NCBI GenBank assembly: GCA_023014335.1
Contig: JAECYW010000003.1
Location: 2,480,001 to 2,544,000, forward strand
DNA length: 64,000 bases
Origin: Galerina marginata
Lineage: Eukaryota > Basidiomycota > Agaricomycetes > Agaricales > Galerinaceae
Direction of reading: 5' to 3'
Shown here one piece after another: positions 46,477 through 56,587 of the stretch; positions within the stretch are counted from its first letter, which is position 1, and every line of letters starts with the position of its first letter. Position numbers and translations under genes: made by a program. The notes under the pieces were generated by a model, which saw only the letters and a list, made by a program, of their open reading frames with translations, had not been told where the DNA came from and ran no database searches.

Positions 46477-48572
46477 ATGCACTCCCTTCCATGGACGGTT
46501 TTTCCAACGGTGTTGGTATTATTGATCATATACATTTATTCAAAATGGTCCAGGGCAGCCACTCATCAGGTGGGTGAGCTTGCCTAGTGTCCACGACGAG
46601 ACTGACAAAGGAAGGTACAGCTAAAGCACATACCCATTGTGGGTTCATCTGGAATACTGTTGTCTTATTTGGACGCCTTCAAGTTCATTCGCTGGGGACA
46701 TTGTACTATTCAAGAGGGGTATGACAAAGTGAGTAAGGCCTTCAATGCCATGGAAAGAAGTTTATCTCATTTTATCCAAGTACTACGGTACTGCTTTTAA
46801 AGTGTCCACGCTTTCAAGATGGATGGTCATAGTCAGCGGACCTCAGATGATTGATGACATTCGACGAGCGACCAATGACCAACTCTCCTTCACAGAGGCT
46901 GTATCAGAGGTATGAGCATTCCGATAAGCCAGAAGCGTGCAGTACAGACCTTTTAACAGGTCGTGCAAACCGACTACACAATTGGCCCACAAATCCGTCT
47001 TGATCCCTACCATATTGGTGTTGTTAGAACGCCATTAACAAGGAGCTTAGGCGCTTGTTTCTTAGACATCAAGGACGAAATTATTGCGGCTTTTGGAGAC
47101 TTGATCCCAGTCAAAGAGGACGGTATGCCATCCACGATTTCTGCTTTCCGACACGTAATCTAACTCAAAACTGAAATAGAGTGGGAAACCGTCTCGGTGC
47201 TTAGCACTGCAATGAAAATTATGTCCAGAACGAGTAACCGTTTATTCGTTGGATTACCATTGTGTGAGTCGGCCCGAAACCAAGGCAAAACATTTTCATT
47301 CTGACGACCGATATCGGCAGGTAGAAACCCAGATTACGTCGAGCTAAACGAACAGTTCACGATGGACGTGATTCAAGGGGGTCTGACGATTGGCATGTTC
47401 CCAGCAATTTTTAGACCGTGGGTTTTTACATCTATCGTGTATACAGTTGCCTGAAGATAAGCTTCTGGCAGAGCGTTGAACCATCTGTTAACCCGGGTTC
47501 CTAGCAGCATCAAACGCGCCATTGCGCATGCTGGCCCTCTATTTGAAGCTCAAATGAACCAAGAGCGGAAGCTTGGAAAAGATGACCCCAATAGACCGGT
47601 GAAATTCTGCCGATTTAACGCGGTTAATTCATGTTACTTACCTCGACATAGAACAACTTGATCACCTGGTTATTGGAAGAGGCAGAAGACCCATCTCGAA
47701 GGAACCTTCCCGACTTAGTCATACGCCTGCTTACCGTGAATTTTGCGGCCATTCATACCACGTCAATGGCAGGTCGAGCATAACGAAGAAATATGTGATT
47801 TGCCTCTAACTTTCAACAGGCTTTGACCCAGATCTTGTACGATCTAGCCGCCTATCCGGAATACGCTGAGCCGATGCGCCAAGAGGCGGAGACCATCATA
47901 AAAGCAGAGGGCTTGACCAAGGTCTCTGTGATAAAAATGCGTAAAGTGGATAGTTTCATCAAAGAATCCCAACGCCTCGCAGTCGGAGCATGCAAGTCAA
48001 TCACATCTGGATTCTCTCTCTACCCACAAAACTAATATTTTCGAAAGTGAATATGAACCGCAAAGCTCTGAAAGATTTCACTTTTTCGAATGGCGTTACT
48101 GTACCAGCCGGGACTCACATAGCTGTAGCGACTTTTTCCACTCATATGGACGAGGTATGACATCTATGCCATTCACTTTTTACTTATACTTCTAATTTAA
48201 CCTTTGCAGCGTATCTATGACAAGCCATACGAATTTCGAGGGTTTAGGTTCGCGGAAATGCGTCAGGAAATAGGTGAGAGCACCAAACATCAAATGGTGT
48301 CTCTTAGCCCAGACTACGTGACCTTTGGAACTGGACGATACGCTTGGTATATATCTCTGCTCAATGGCCGAGTCGGACCGTATTGACCGTTCAGTAACAG
48401 TCCAGGTCGTTTCTTCGCTGTGACCGCGCTGAAGACTATGCTTGCTCACATATTGTTGAACTACGATGTGAAGCTACCAAATGGCGGGACCAGACCGGAG
48501 AATATGTGGTTGCAAGCAACTTGCTCTCCCAACAGGAATGCGAAACTGATGTTTAAAAAGCGGGCGACGTAA
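46477..48572 (+). CDS. Cytochrome P450 monooxygenase, cluster copy 4
   Basis: The start at 46477 gives MHSLPWTVFPTVLVLLIIYIYSKW (membrane anchor), then LKHIPIVGSSGILLSYLDAF and VIVSGPQMIDDIRRATNDQ near 46840. PLTRSLGACFLDIKDEI near 47040 has diverged from the NLAIRF form of the other copies. The I-helix is NFAAIHTTS near 47750, the ExxR motif is KESQRL near 47970, and the haem loop FGTGRYACPGRFF has Tyr where the others have His (near 48340-48415, over an intron). It ends MFKKRAT. Same intron positions as the other copies. The most divergent intact member, so probably an older duplicate. Confidence 0.9.
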
Positions 48573-48914
48573 CGATCTCTGAAAATGTACCGAATCTAGA
48601 CCTTTGTTAAATGACATGACTAGGGTATGAAAAAGATAATTTAATCCACTGGTAAATATATAAACTTGACGGGGTGTTGAAAAAAGAAGTTCACTGCATT
48701 ATATATTTATTGAACCCTCCACATCGCTCACAGCCATGGGCCATTGCTCCTCGATCATCGGGCTACTCGTAATGAATTTTCTCGGCCACAATATGTTTTC
48801 CACTGTGACTCAAGACTGAAATACAAGTACAATCTATAGCAATTTCTCTTCTTTACCGATCTGAAATACAAGTACAACCTACGAGCAATTTTTCTTCTTT
48901 ACAAACGCGAACCA
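48573..48914. other. Spacer between the P450 cluster and the mobile-like module
   Basis: 342 bp, AT-rich (48650-48720). A short direct repeat (GAAATACAAGTACAA with flanking similarity) occurs twice at 48818-48832 and 48861-48875. No gene. Confidence 0.5.
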
Positions 48915-49923
48915 CTAGCCCTCATGCATCATGTCGAAGCGGTCGTCGTACTCAGCAAAGCGTCTAGGATACGCCCGACCTCTGTCGTCACCTCCACTCG
49001 TGTAGCCGCCGTCCCTCGAATAGCCGCCGTTCCTCAAATAGCCGCCGTCACCACGTCCGCACTCCATGTCGTAGCCGTAGAAGCGGGAATCCGGCGGCGG
49101 CATTCTTCTGCCAAGTCTACCATACTCGTCATCAACCATAGCAGAGTTTCCAGCCCGATCACCGCCAAACGCCCAAGTCGAGGCTTGCTTGAGCTTCTCC
49201 TGTTCCAAAAGTGAGGCGATCGCATCTCGACGGGCTGTCTCGGCCACCAGACGAGCTCTCGCGGCCTCCAGGATGATTTTCTGCGTATCCCGACGAACCG
49301 TCTCAACCTCCAGGGTGACTTTCTGCGTTTCCCGACGAATCGTCTCGGCCTCCAGGATCATATTCTGTGCCTCGAGTTGATACCGGTCTACCGTAGCCTC
49401 CGCCCGACGAACATAGAACAGCAGCCGCTCTTCTTTCGTGAGCTCGTTTTCATCAATTGGAGGAGCTTCACCAGCTATCAGCAGGCACTCTGAATCTGCT
49501 CCGAACGCATATACTCACGTTTTTGCTCCTCGACAGGCGCCATGAGCTCGTTCTCGTCAATCGGAGGAGCTTCACCAGTTGTTAGCAGGCACTCTGAAGC
49601 TGCTCCGAATGCATATACTGACGTTTTTGCTCCTCGACAGGCGCCGTCCAGAGTGCGACCGTGAGCGACTGTTCATTTTCTGTCTTCTTGGGCTCGTGGT
49701 TGTAGTCTTTTTGTGCAAATGCTTCGTATTCCCGAGTCCGGCGTTGAAATTCCTCGGGTGAAATTGCATTGAGCTTCGCGGCGATTCGAAGTGAACGTTT
49801 TGAGTTGGGGTCAATAACTGGAAGGGGTGGGACTGCTAGACCTGCGCCAAAATAGAGTGAACTGTCGAGTAGGCCTCTGAAACGGGGATCTGTTGCAGCC
49901 TTAAGGAAGGAGTTGAGAGACAT
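48915..49923 (-). CDS. Chimeric gene: recombinase-type first exon joined to coiled-coil gene exons
   Basis: The start at 49923 gives MSLNSFLKAATDPRF. The first exon (to about 49635) encodes PNSKRSLRIAAKLNAISPEE and EYEAFAQKDYNHE, nearly the same as the first exon of the recombinase-like gene at 51956. The reading then changes to APVEEQK and, after an intron, to GEAPPIDENELTKEERLLF. A heptad-rich coiled coil with repeats of the type ETxRRxTQKxxLE follows (49370-49250). The C-terminus is Gly/Tyr/Asp/Arg-rich and ends DMMHEG. This second half matches the coiled-coil gene at 51107-51848 (YARDDGG type). A 104-bp tandem duplication covers the intron and its flanks. Whether the fusion is expressed is unknown; the frame is open through both parts. 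Confidence 0.6.
49440..49645 (-). repeat. 104-bp tandem duplication inside the chimeric gene
   Basis: Two adjacent copies (49440-49543 and 49544-49645) begin with GAGCTCGTT on the plus strand. Each carries an exon end, a short intron and the next exon start. The copy nearest the stop keeps GTGAGT and a TAG acceptor. In the other the donor is GTCAGT and the acceptor AG is lost. Confidence 0.85.
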
Positions 49924-50205
49924 GGAAGATGGGGACAGAAATTCTCGGACGCCTGATTTGGGTTATAATTATTTGTGTTTGTAAGACGAAACGACGCGTC
50001 TCTCTGACCACCGTGCCAGGAGCTCAAAAGTGTGGTGGGGGAGTTGCAACGCCAGAACAACCCAGTAAATATTTCGTCAAAGTGGTCGCTGTGCTAGCTA
50101 GTACGGCCTTGTAGAGCAGAAAAAGGCGAAAAATGCAACTGAGCCTGTCGAAGCCTGTGTCGAAGAGCAAGACGCGAATATATGCATTCGGAGCAGTGTC
50201 TTATC
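49640..50205. repeat. Left arm of a large imperfect inverted repeat
   Basis: Reverse-complement relative of 51655-52250. In order it contains the first exon of the chimeric gene (-), a promoter-like spacer with GACGCGTCTC, and a remnant of the coiled-coil gene's 5' end (+). Similarity includes the noncoding spacer, so the whole block was copied as DNA. Confidence 0.8.
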
Positions 50206-50215
50206 ATCAACTGAG
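50013..50215 (+). pseudogene. Remnant of the 5' end of the coiled-coil gene
   Basis: Aligns with the first two exons of the coiled-coil gene at 51848-51700 in inverted orientation. The start codon has become GTG (GTGCCAGGAGCTC), the NYFVK and KKAKNATEPVE-type blocks and the small intron are still visible, and homology ends near 50215. The rest is missing. Confidence 0.75.
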
Positions 50216-50419
50216 TATCGTTGGTACCACAAGTCTGCCAAGTACAGGTTACTAGCACCGTAGCAGTCTGACGTGCCTGTTGTTACAACCAGTTGTTCTC
50301 CCAAAAGCTTTGCGAAACTGATGTTCATAAGTAAAGCAAGCGGTGAAGTAATCACAGTACATACCAGATCCTTGCTATACTCTTGAAAAATAATTCAATG
50401 AGGGTTTGAAAAAGGATTC

Positions 50420-50453
50420 AAAAAGGGCCTCACTGGGAATTGAACCCAGGACC
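50420..50453 (-). pseudogene. 3' fragment of tRNA-Pro
   Basis: 34 bp whose complement is identical to positions 56824-56857: the end of the variable loop, the whole T arm with the B box (GGTTCAATTCC), the 3' acceptor strand, discriminator C and five T. The D arm, anticodon arm and 5' acceptor strand are absent. Confidence 0.9.
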
Positions 50454-50462
50454 TCGAGGTGG

Positions 50463-50511
50463 GGAAATGGTTGGAGTTGAGCGGCGCAGCCGCTCAACTC
50501 CAACCATTTCC
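50463..50511. repeat. Perfect 23-bp hairpin with 3-base loop
   Basis: Arms 50463-50485 and 50489-50511 are exact reverse complements around GCA. They start GGAAATGGTTGG. The hairpin lies 9 bp from the tRNA fragment and abuts the GC-rich array. Confidence 0.9.
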
Positions 50512-50995
50512 GGCCGGAGGCCAGTATCTTGCGCGGAGCGCGGGGGGGCCGGAGGCCAAGTATTTTGCGCGAAGCGCGGGGCCGGAGGCCAGGGTTTGCG
50601 CGAAGCGCGAGGGGCCGGAGGCCAGTGTCTTGCGCGGAGCGCGGTGGGGCCGTAGGCCAGGGTCTGCGCGAAGCGCAGTGGGTAGGCCAGGTATCTTGCG
50701 CGAAGCGCGGAGGGCCAAAGCTCAGGCAGTCACCGCCGCAGCGGGGGCGGGGGTCTTGCGCGAAACGGTGGCGGGCAGGAGAGCCGGTGAGGGCAGCCCA
50801 GGTATCTTGCGCGAAGCGCGCTGAGGCCGTAGGCCAGGGTCTGCGCGGAGCGCGGTGGGCCAAAGCTCAGGTCGGAGCGTAGTGGGGGCAGCCCAGGTAT
50901 CTTGCACGAAGCGCGGTGGGCCAAAGCTCAGGCTCTGCGCAGTGGGGGCAGGAGAGCGTGGGGTCTTGCGCGAAACGGTGGCGGACAGGAGAGCC
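50511..50995. repeat. GC-rich array of paired small palindromes
   Basis: Irregular tandem units of about 30-35 bp. Each has a GGCC-GGA-GGCC-type palindrome (variants GGCC-GTA-GGCC and GGCC-AAA-GCTC) followed by TCTTGCGCGAAGCGC, itself GCGC-GAA-GCGC. Roughly 10-12 units with loops of three bases. Open frames run through it on both strands and encode repeats such as RKILASG, but they are by-products of the periodicity. Confidence 0.85.
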
Positions 50996-51106
50996 CAGGC
51001 TCGTTCATGGCAATGCCGCCTCGGCTTACAGGGACTGATATGCCACGCCACTCTATTCCGAATACAACAAACGGTACAAATACAAATTTTGAGCAATTCT
51101 TCTTCT

Positions 51107-51848
51107 TTACTGATGCGAACCACTAGCCCTCATGTCATAGCGCTCGTCGTACTCTGCTTGGCCTCTGGGATACGCCCAGCTGTCACCACTTCTCGCATAG
51201 CCGTCGTCCCTCGCATAGCCGCCGCCGTCCCTCGCGTAGCCGCCGTCGTCCCTCGCGTAGCCGCCGTCGTCCCTCGCGTAGCCGCCGTCGTCCCTCGCGT
51301 AGCCACCGTCACCACGCATGTTGCAGTCGTAGAAGCGGGCATCCGGCGGCGGCATTCCCCTGCCACGTCTACCATCAACGACAGCAGAATTTCCACCCCG
51401 GTCGCCGCCAAACGCCATGGTCGGGGCTTGCTTGAGCTTCTCCAACTCCAAAGCCGTGGCATTTGCTTTCAGACGAGCTGTCTCGACCTCCAGCATGACT
51501 TTCTGCGCATTCAGACGATGCGCCTCGGCCTCCATGGCAAACTTCTGCGCCTCGCGTTGATGTCGAGACGCCGTAAGCTTCGCCCGACAAGCAAAGAACA
51601 GCAGCCGCTCTTCTTGCGAGAGCGCGCTCTCAACAATCGGAGCAGCTACACCAGCTGTTAGCAGGCACTCCTCTCCGAATGCATATACTCACGTTCTTGC
51701 TCCTCAGGCTCGACAGGCTCAGCTGCCGTTTTCGCCTTTTTCTGCTCTACAAGACCGCATTAGCTAGCACAGCGACCACTTTAATGAAATAATTACTGGG
51801 TTGTTCTCTAGCTGCAGCTTCCCCATCACGTTTTTGAGGTCCAGGCAT
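51107..51848 (-). CDS. Coiled-coil protein with Tyr/Gly/Asp/Arg repeat tail, partner gene of the recombinase
   Basis: The start at 51848 gives MPGPQKRDGEAAAREQPSNYF. After a 39-base intron it continues KKAKTAAEPVEPEEQE, then, after a second intron, APIVESALSQEERLLFF. A charged coiled coil follows (EAQKFAMEAEAHRLNAQKVM, near 51560-51500). The tail contains FGGDRGGNSAVVDG, then four to five copies of YARDDGG from a 21-bp DNA repeat (51194-51305), ending RASGSHQ. No known domain. The tail resembles low-complexity RGG/YG segments that bind RNA or promote condensation, which is inference only. It is head to head with the recombinase-like gene across about 107 bp, suggesting joint expression. Confidence 0.6.
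51194..51305 (-). repeat. 21-bp tandem repeat coding YARDDGG
   Basis: About five copies of a 21-bp unit (plus-strand form GCCGCCGTCGTCCCTCGCGTA), in frame in the coiled-coil gene, with small variations at both ends. Confidence 0.85.
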
Positions 51849-52250
51849 GGTGGTCAGAGGAGAGACGCGTCGAGACGAAAAGACGCGTCTCTCGATACAA
51901 ACACAAACAACTCAAATCAGGTGCCCGAGAATCTCTGTTCCCTCCTCCTCCTCCCATGGCTCCTTTCCAAAGTAGCCTGGTCTCCTATCTCAACTCTGCA
52001 ACAAATGCCCGCACCCGCACAGGAGTCGACAATTCACTCTATCCAGACGCAAATCGAGGAGTCCCAGCCCTTCCGTCCATCGACCCCAACTCAAAACGTT
52101 CGCTCCGAATTGCCGCAAAGCTTAATGCAATTTCACCCGAGGAATTTCAACGTCGCAGTCGGGAATACGAAGCATTTGCACAACAAGATTACACCCACGA
52201 GTCCAAGAAGACCAAAAATAAACGGTCGCTCACAGTTATACACTGGACCG
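51655..52250. repeat. Right arm of the large imperfect inverted repeat
   Basis: Reverse-complement relative of 49640-50205. It contains the intact 5' end of the coiled-coil gene (-), the divergent promoter with GACGCGTCT sequences at about 51862-51892, and the first exon of the recombinase-like gene (+). Because both genes are intact here, this is the likely parent copy. Confidence 0.8.
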
Positions 52251-55200
52251 CTCTCGTTCAGCGCCACGAACCTCAAATAAAGAAAGACGACGTATTCGAA
52301 CAAAGGGTGGTCGAAAGGTACATATATCATTATTTACAGCACAGGGTAATTTTTTTTTCGCCGTCAGGACCGCATATATGCGCGCTAATTTCACGTTCAG
52401 CTCGACACAACGGACCCTCGCAAAGGCCATACCGTCCTCAAGGCGAAAACTCTTCAAGAATGGTTCTCGTCCTTGATAGATTGTATCACCCTCTATGCCT
52501 ACCGGGACCATCCTCTGTCACAGAGGCAAGAAAATGTCGGCCTAAGTCTCCTCGTCGCTGGTGGTTTCTATAACAAGCTCGCGACGCAGGTCATCGAGCG
52601 CAAGTCCATATCTTATCAAGTTAATTTCAATGTCATCTTACTACCCTTCACAGTCGCCCAAACCCGTGGACTGGACCGCAACCCCAATCCCAAACACTAT
52701 GTCGGGCGAAAGGACTTGCAAATCATGTACACCCACATGCTCGAAAAAACAGAAACCTCCGGCCCCAAACGAACCGTCGCTCTCCAGAACATCACAAGAT
52801 TTAGTCTTGCGTTTGTTACATCCCAGCGCAACTCCACCAACGGAGTAACCGAGACCAAATGGCGTGAGCTGGGTTATGCAAGTCCATTTATTGTTCAAAT
52901 TATTCCCAACTTACACACATCAAATAGTACATCCGTGTCGGGGATGTCAAAATCTTCAGGCGTGCGTATTGCGTCTGGTCAATCGACATCATCTTCCGCG
53001 AATTCAAGGTAACATGCCCGATATTTTTCTTCAGAATCATCATTGATACACGGCTACAGGGCTCGATTGGGGGAATGCAATCTATGCCGCAAACGTTCAC
53101 ATTCACGAGCGTCGAATTCGCCCACAACACCATCTTTGACCCTACAATTCATATATTGACCCTGCTTTTCGCCAGGAACGCTTTCGAAAAAAAATATCAG
53201 GTACCTAGTCCTCCTGCCTTTTGCTAGATGCTCAATATTTCGCGGCTAGACAATTCAAGAGCTCTGCGACGATAAACGTGCCCAAATCACGCTCGATCCG
53301 TCCGTTTTGAAGCAACCACTGTACGTTCCACGCAGCCCTTGTTTATTTATCCAACAACCCTTTAGGTTCTGTGCCGCAATATCCGGAGGCAACGGATTCC
53401 AAGTACCCCATGTCGCAGCAACGGCGGGTTCCGCCACCGACATCATGATACATCTGTGCAAGCAACTCGGCATGCCACCCGCAACCTACAATAGTATCAG
53501 AAGAGAGACCGGAAACATGGTACGGCAAACACCCTTTCTGTCCCTTCTCACTAACGTTTTCGCAGTACGCCCTGCAGCTCGGGAGGGAGGTTGCAAGCAT
53601 GGTTATGCACCATAACCCAAGCACTGGTGCAGTTTTTACAAAATATTACGACCGCGGACCCACAAACTACCCTTTGGTCGCAATACGATTGGGTGAAACG
53701 GCTGGCGGCCTCGAGAGCGTCGCAGGAGAGGTATTGAAGGTATGCATATATTCACATATCCGATGTCATCCGACTCACAACCCAGCAGGAACAAGAGGGC
53801 CGGCGCCTTTTCCAAAGCGCCGCTGTCCAGTGTCTTCTCAAAAAACGGCTAGAGCCACCAAACGCCAGGGAGGTTCGCAAAAAAGCTCAGCACAACCAAA
53901 CCGAAGTACGTTGGCGTCTTAGTATATCCAAAAGTACCCAATAACACCCTTTCTTAGGAGACCCTGGCAGTCGCAAGCCTGGTCGAGGAGAGCCAGCACG
54001 AGTACAACGAATACCTCGCTTGTTTCACGTCAAACGCGGCCAAGGTTTACCCCAAAGCGACGATGATGAACGTCAACAAGGTCTTTGGTCACGGCACAGC
54101 GCAGCTGCCACCCACAAAGGCCCAAAAGAAGGATCCAATCAGCATCCTGCCGGAAATGCGTGAACGAGCTGAGGAGGTGAGTCGCTATTTAATTCCACGA
54201 CAAACCATATATTCATCCCCGGTTAGCTGCAGGCCAAATTGAAAACCATCTTCGCTTCGTTGACTGTTGACCGCCGGACCGCCAACAGAACCGCGGAACG
54301 CAACTTCAAGTTTGACGAGTCGCAGTCATATCACACCGATCCTCTCATAGGCACCACGGAAGAACGAGAAGAAATTGTCAAGGAAATAAACCAGATGCCC
54401 CCTGTCGTTCTCCAAGCCATCAAGGAACAACGAGCCGACCCCCGCGAGTATGAAGGTGATCTTCAAACATGGGAACATGCTCTCCAGGCTTCCATTGCGC
54501 AGGAAGAGGACGAGTCCGAACCTTATCAGGGCCTTCCAGGCTTGCAAGACTTTTTGAGATCTCAGGATGCCTCGGAGCCAGTGGAATTCGAGGAACCCCC
54601 CGCGGTGGTAGACGATGCCGACGAGCCAGACATTTTGAATATACCAGTCCATCTCGTGAGGTTGGCCCTCATGGAACATTTCGTCGCCCCTATCGTAATG
54701 CAGCGCCGGGCGGACCAGGACAAGGTGATTTTCAAGTTGAACCAGGATGGTCTCTCTTCTCACTTTGTCCGCATAGGTTACCGTGGGCGAGAAAACAGGC
54801 TTCCCTTGTGATAGGTGCCCGGAAACCCGAGTGTTTGCCACCATGATACAGTTGAATAAACACAAGTGCGTTGTATCTGAATTGAATACATTATACATTT
54901 TGACGATTTCCAGGGACCAAATGCATTCGCAATGGAAGGAACTCGAACTGCAAATGACCATGGACAAAGGCAAGAAGTTTCAATGCCCGGCCAAAGATTT
55001 TACCGCGTCGACAACTCGCAAAGTCTTCATTCATATGCGTTCAGGCGACTGCGCCAATTCCGAGGCTTTCGCGAGAATATATGCCGCACACGAGACCGTG
55101 GTGGCCAAGCATAAAAAGTACTACAAAACCAAGGCCGAGAAGGATCAGGCAAGCGACTCGATCTCGTTTAATTTCTTGTTCTCATCTCTTTCTACAGGCC

Positions 55201-55320
55201 GACGTCGACGCTACCCGTGAATGGGCGTTTGAGGCGTATGAGGCTGAGGACGATTGCAAGGATGCGCAGATTGCAGGACTAGAGGCAGATTGGAAGACGC
55301 TAAAAATGGATCGACTGTAG
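51956..55320 (+). CDS. Tyrosine recombinase-like protein with C-terminal C2H2 fingers (DUF3435/Starship-captain or Crypton type)
   Basis: The start at 51956 gives MAPFQSSLVSYLNS. Exon 1 carries PNSKRSLRIAAKLNA and EYEAFAQQDYTHE. An N-terminal helical, SAM-like core follows (TLQEWFSSLIDCITLYAYRDH near 52450-52510, LSLLVAGGFYNKLATQVIE near 52540-52600). The catalytic region has the layout of DUF3435 proteins: GDVKIFRRAY near 52950; a beta block SMPQTFTFTSVEFAHNTIFDP and HILTLLFARNAFE near 53080-53190; TYNSIRRETGN (second Arg, HxxR-like box with Tyr for His) near 53485-53517; VMHHNPSTGAVFTKYYDR (late His and candidate nucleophile Tyr) near 53600-53655. The C-terminus has CDRCPETRVFATMIQLNKHKDQMH, a C2H2 finger split by an intron near 54866-54914, and FQCPAKDFTAS..H, a degenerate finger. 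About eleven short introns; the splice near 52880-52920 is uncertain. Family call rests on motif layout alone. Confidence 0.6.
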
Positions 55321-55357
55321 AATAATAATAACCATGTGACCGCGTTGGGGTCTTACA

Positions 55358-56587
55358 ATGACCATCACCTCCGTACTTCAGCTGCTCCAAAAACTCTACC
55401 AATCCATCATCACAATCGAACCCATCGATCCAGATGGCGACACCGCCGAAAGCTTGAGGAAAGTATATCAGTATACGGGCATTATTCATGACCATGTCGC
55501 GGGCATTCAAGAAGCCTCCAGTATCAGTAATGTCAGTGGGGACAAGTGGGGTAGGTAGTCCCAAGTATAGATTCCAACACTCTCATACCTTTCTGTATAG
55601 AGGAACCCTCCAACGATGACGAGGAGGAACAGCAAGCGGATACAGTGAGTCTGACACCTTTCCTCTTCTTCCCCAGTTCACCGCTTCTCAGACCCCCCGC
55701 GACCGCCTCGAAGAAATCGTAGATCAGATCGGCCAGCCAGCATTGTCTCCGCAAGAGCTGGCACAATACCTCCTCAACCCCCCAAGGCAATCGTATCAAC
55801 AATCCGAGCAACACGCGTTCTTCCGCCTCGTCCGGGGGTACAAGGTCGCAGAAGATCCTCAAGACTGGGTGAGTGACCGGCCAGATTACAAGAACCTTGT
55901 TGATACTCGCTAGCTTGACTATATCGGTTTCGGTGACGCAGAACGGCAATGGACCCACTTTGTCGCCAACAGCGCCTCTCTCGTCGACAAAACCGAACGT
56001 CTTCATGCCCGTGAATCGGCTCTACGCTCCATCAACACCACTGACACCGCCTCGATCTTCTGCCAATCGGTCCACAACTCGGTCCAGGGACTCTGTTTCG
56101 CCATGGAGTGGAAGGAACTGAGCGACCTCCCCGGTGGAAAGGCATGGAAGACCCAGTATCGCGCCGACGCATTCAAGAGACACCATCCGGAATTCTTCAC
56201 AGCAACGTATACCAAAAATGAATACAAGACCAGGCTCAAGTCTTTCACAGGGCGCCACGAAAAGGTGGTCACATCACGGAACTACCTCCTCAGACTATTC
56301 CGAGTCGTAAGCATTCCTCTTATACAACACCGGAGGCTAACATTTTGGGTCAGTTTGGATGCTCAGTGCTACTGGACCCAACTTGGACGCCGATACTCTC
56401 CAACCAATCTGGCAGCACCAGCCGCTCTCGTTCGTTCCCGGCTGTCTTGGAGCTCGTCTTGTATACCATCGCTCAAACGGCTGCCCAGCGCGCCAACTCG
56501 GAACGTGTCTTTTTGCAGATTTGCAGGGCTTTCATGAACGAGGCTGAATTAGAAATGGTCACCGAGCTTGTGGTAGTTGACGATTGA
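55358..56587 (+). CDS. Element-associated protein of unknown function
   Basis: The start at 55358, 38 bases after the recombinase stop, gives MTITSVLQLLQKLYQSIITIE. Exons then read EEPSNDDEEEQQADT, TPRDRLEEIVDQIGQPALSPQELAQYLLNPP and AFFRLVRGYKVAEDPQDW. They continue RQWTHFVANSASLVDKTERLHARESALRS near 55948-56025 and KRHHPEFFTATYTKNEYKTRLK near 56175-56240. The last exon (from about 56348) ends ANSERVFLQICRAFMNEAELEMV. Mostly helical and charged, with no motif I recognise. It could be a second element gene or a C-terminal continuation of the recombinase gene by readthrough splicing. The tight spacing and same strand argue for a functional link. Confidence 0.6.

Noticed and set aside
33612..48572. 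P450s and ankyrin gene as cargo of the recombinase element
   Set aside because: They lie upstream of the recombinase gene, whereas cargo of captain-led elements lies downstream of it, and no terminal repeat was seen near 33 kb.
50420..50453. Functional second tRNA gene
   Set aside because: Only the 3' part from variable loop to T run is present. No D arm, anticodon arm or 5' acceptor strand within the next kilobase.
50375..50882. Long open frames on both strands with RKILASG/FAQDTW-like repeats
   Set aside because: They follow directly from the GC-rich palindromic array and overlap in several frames. No independent coding evidence.
50511..50995. CRISPR array
   Set aside because: Units are palindromic, irregular in length and lack distinct spacers. 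The organism is a eukaryote.
51956..55320. KDZ-type or LTR-retrotransposon gene
   Set aside because: No DDE/RNase H, reverse transcriptase or CxC motifs, and no long terminal repeats at the borders. The RR..HH..YYD order fits a tyrosine recombinase better.
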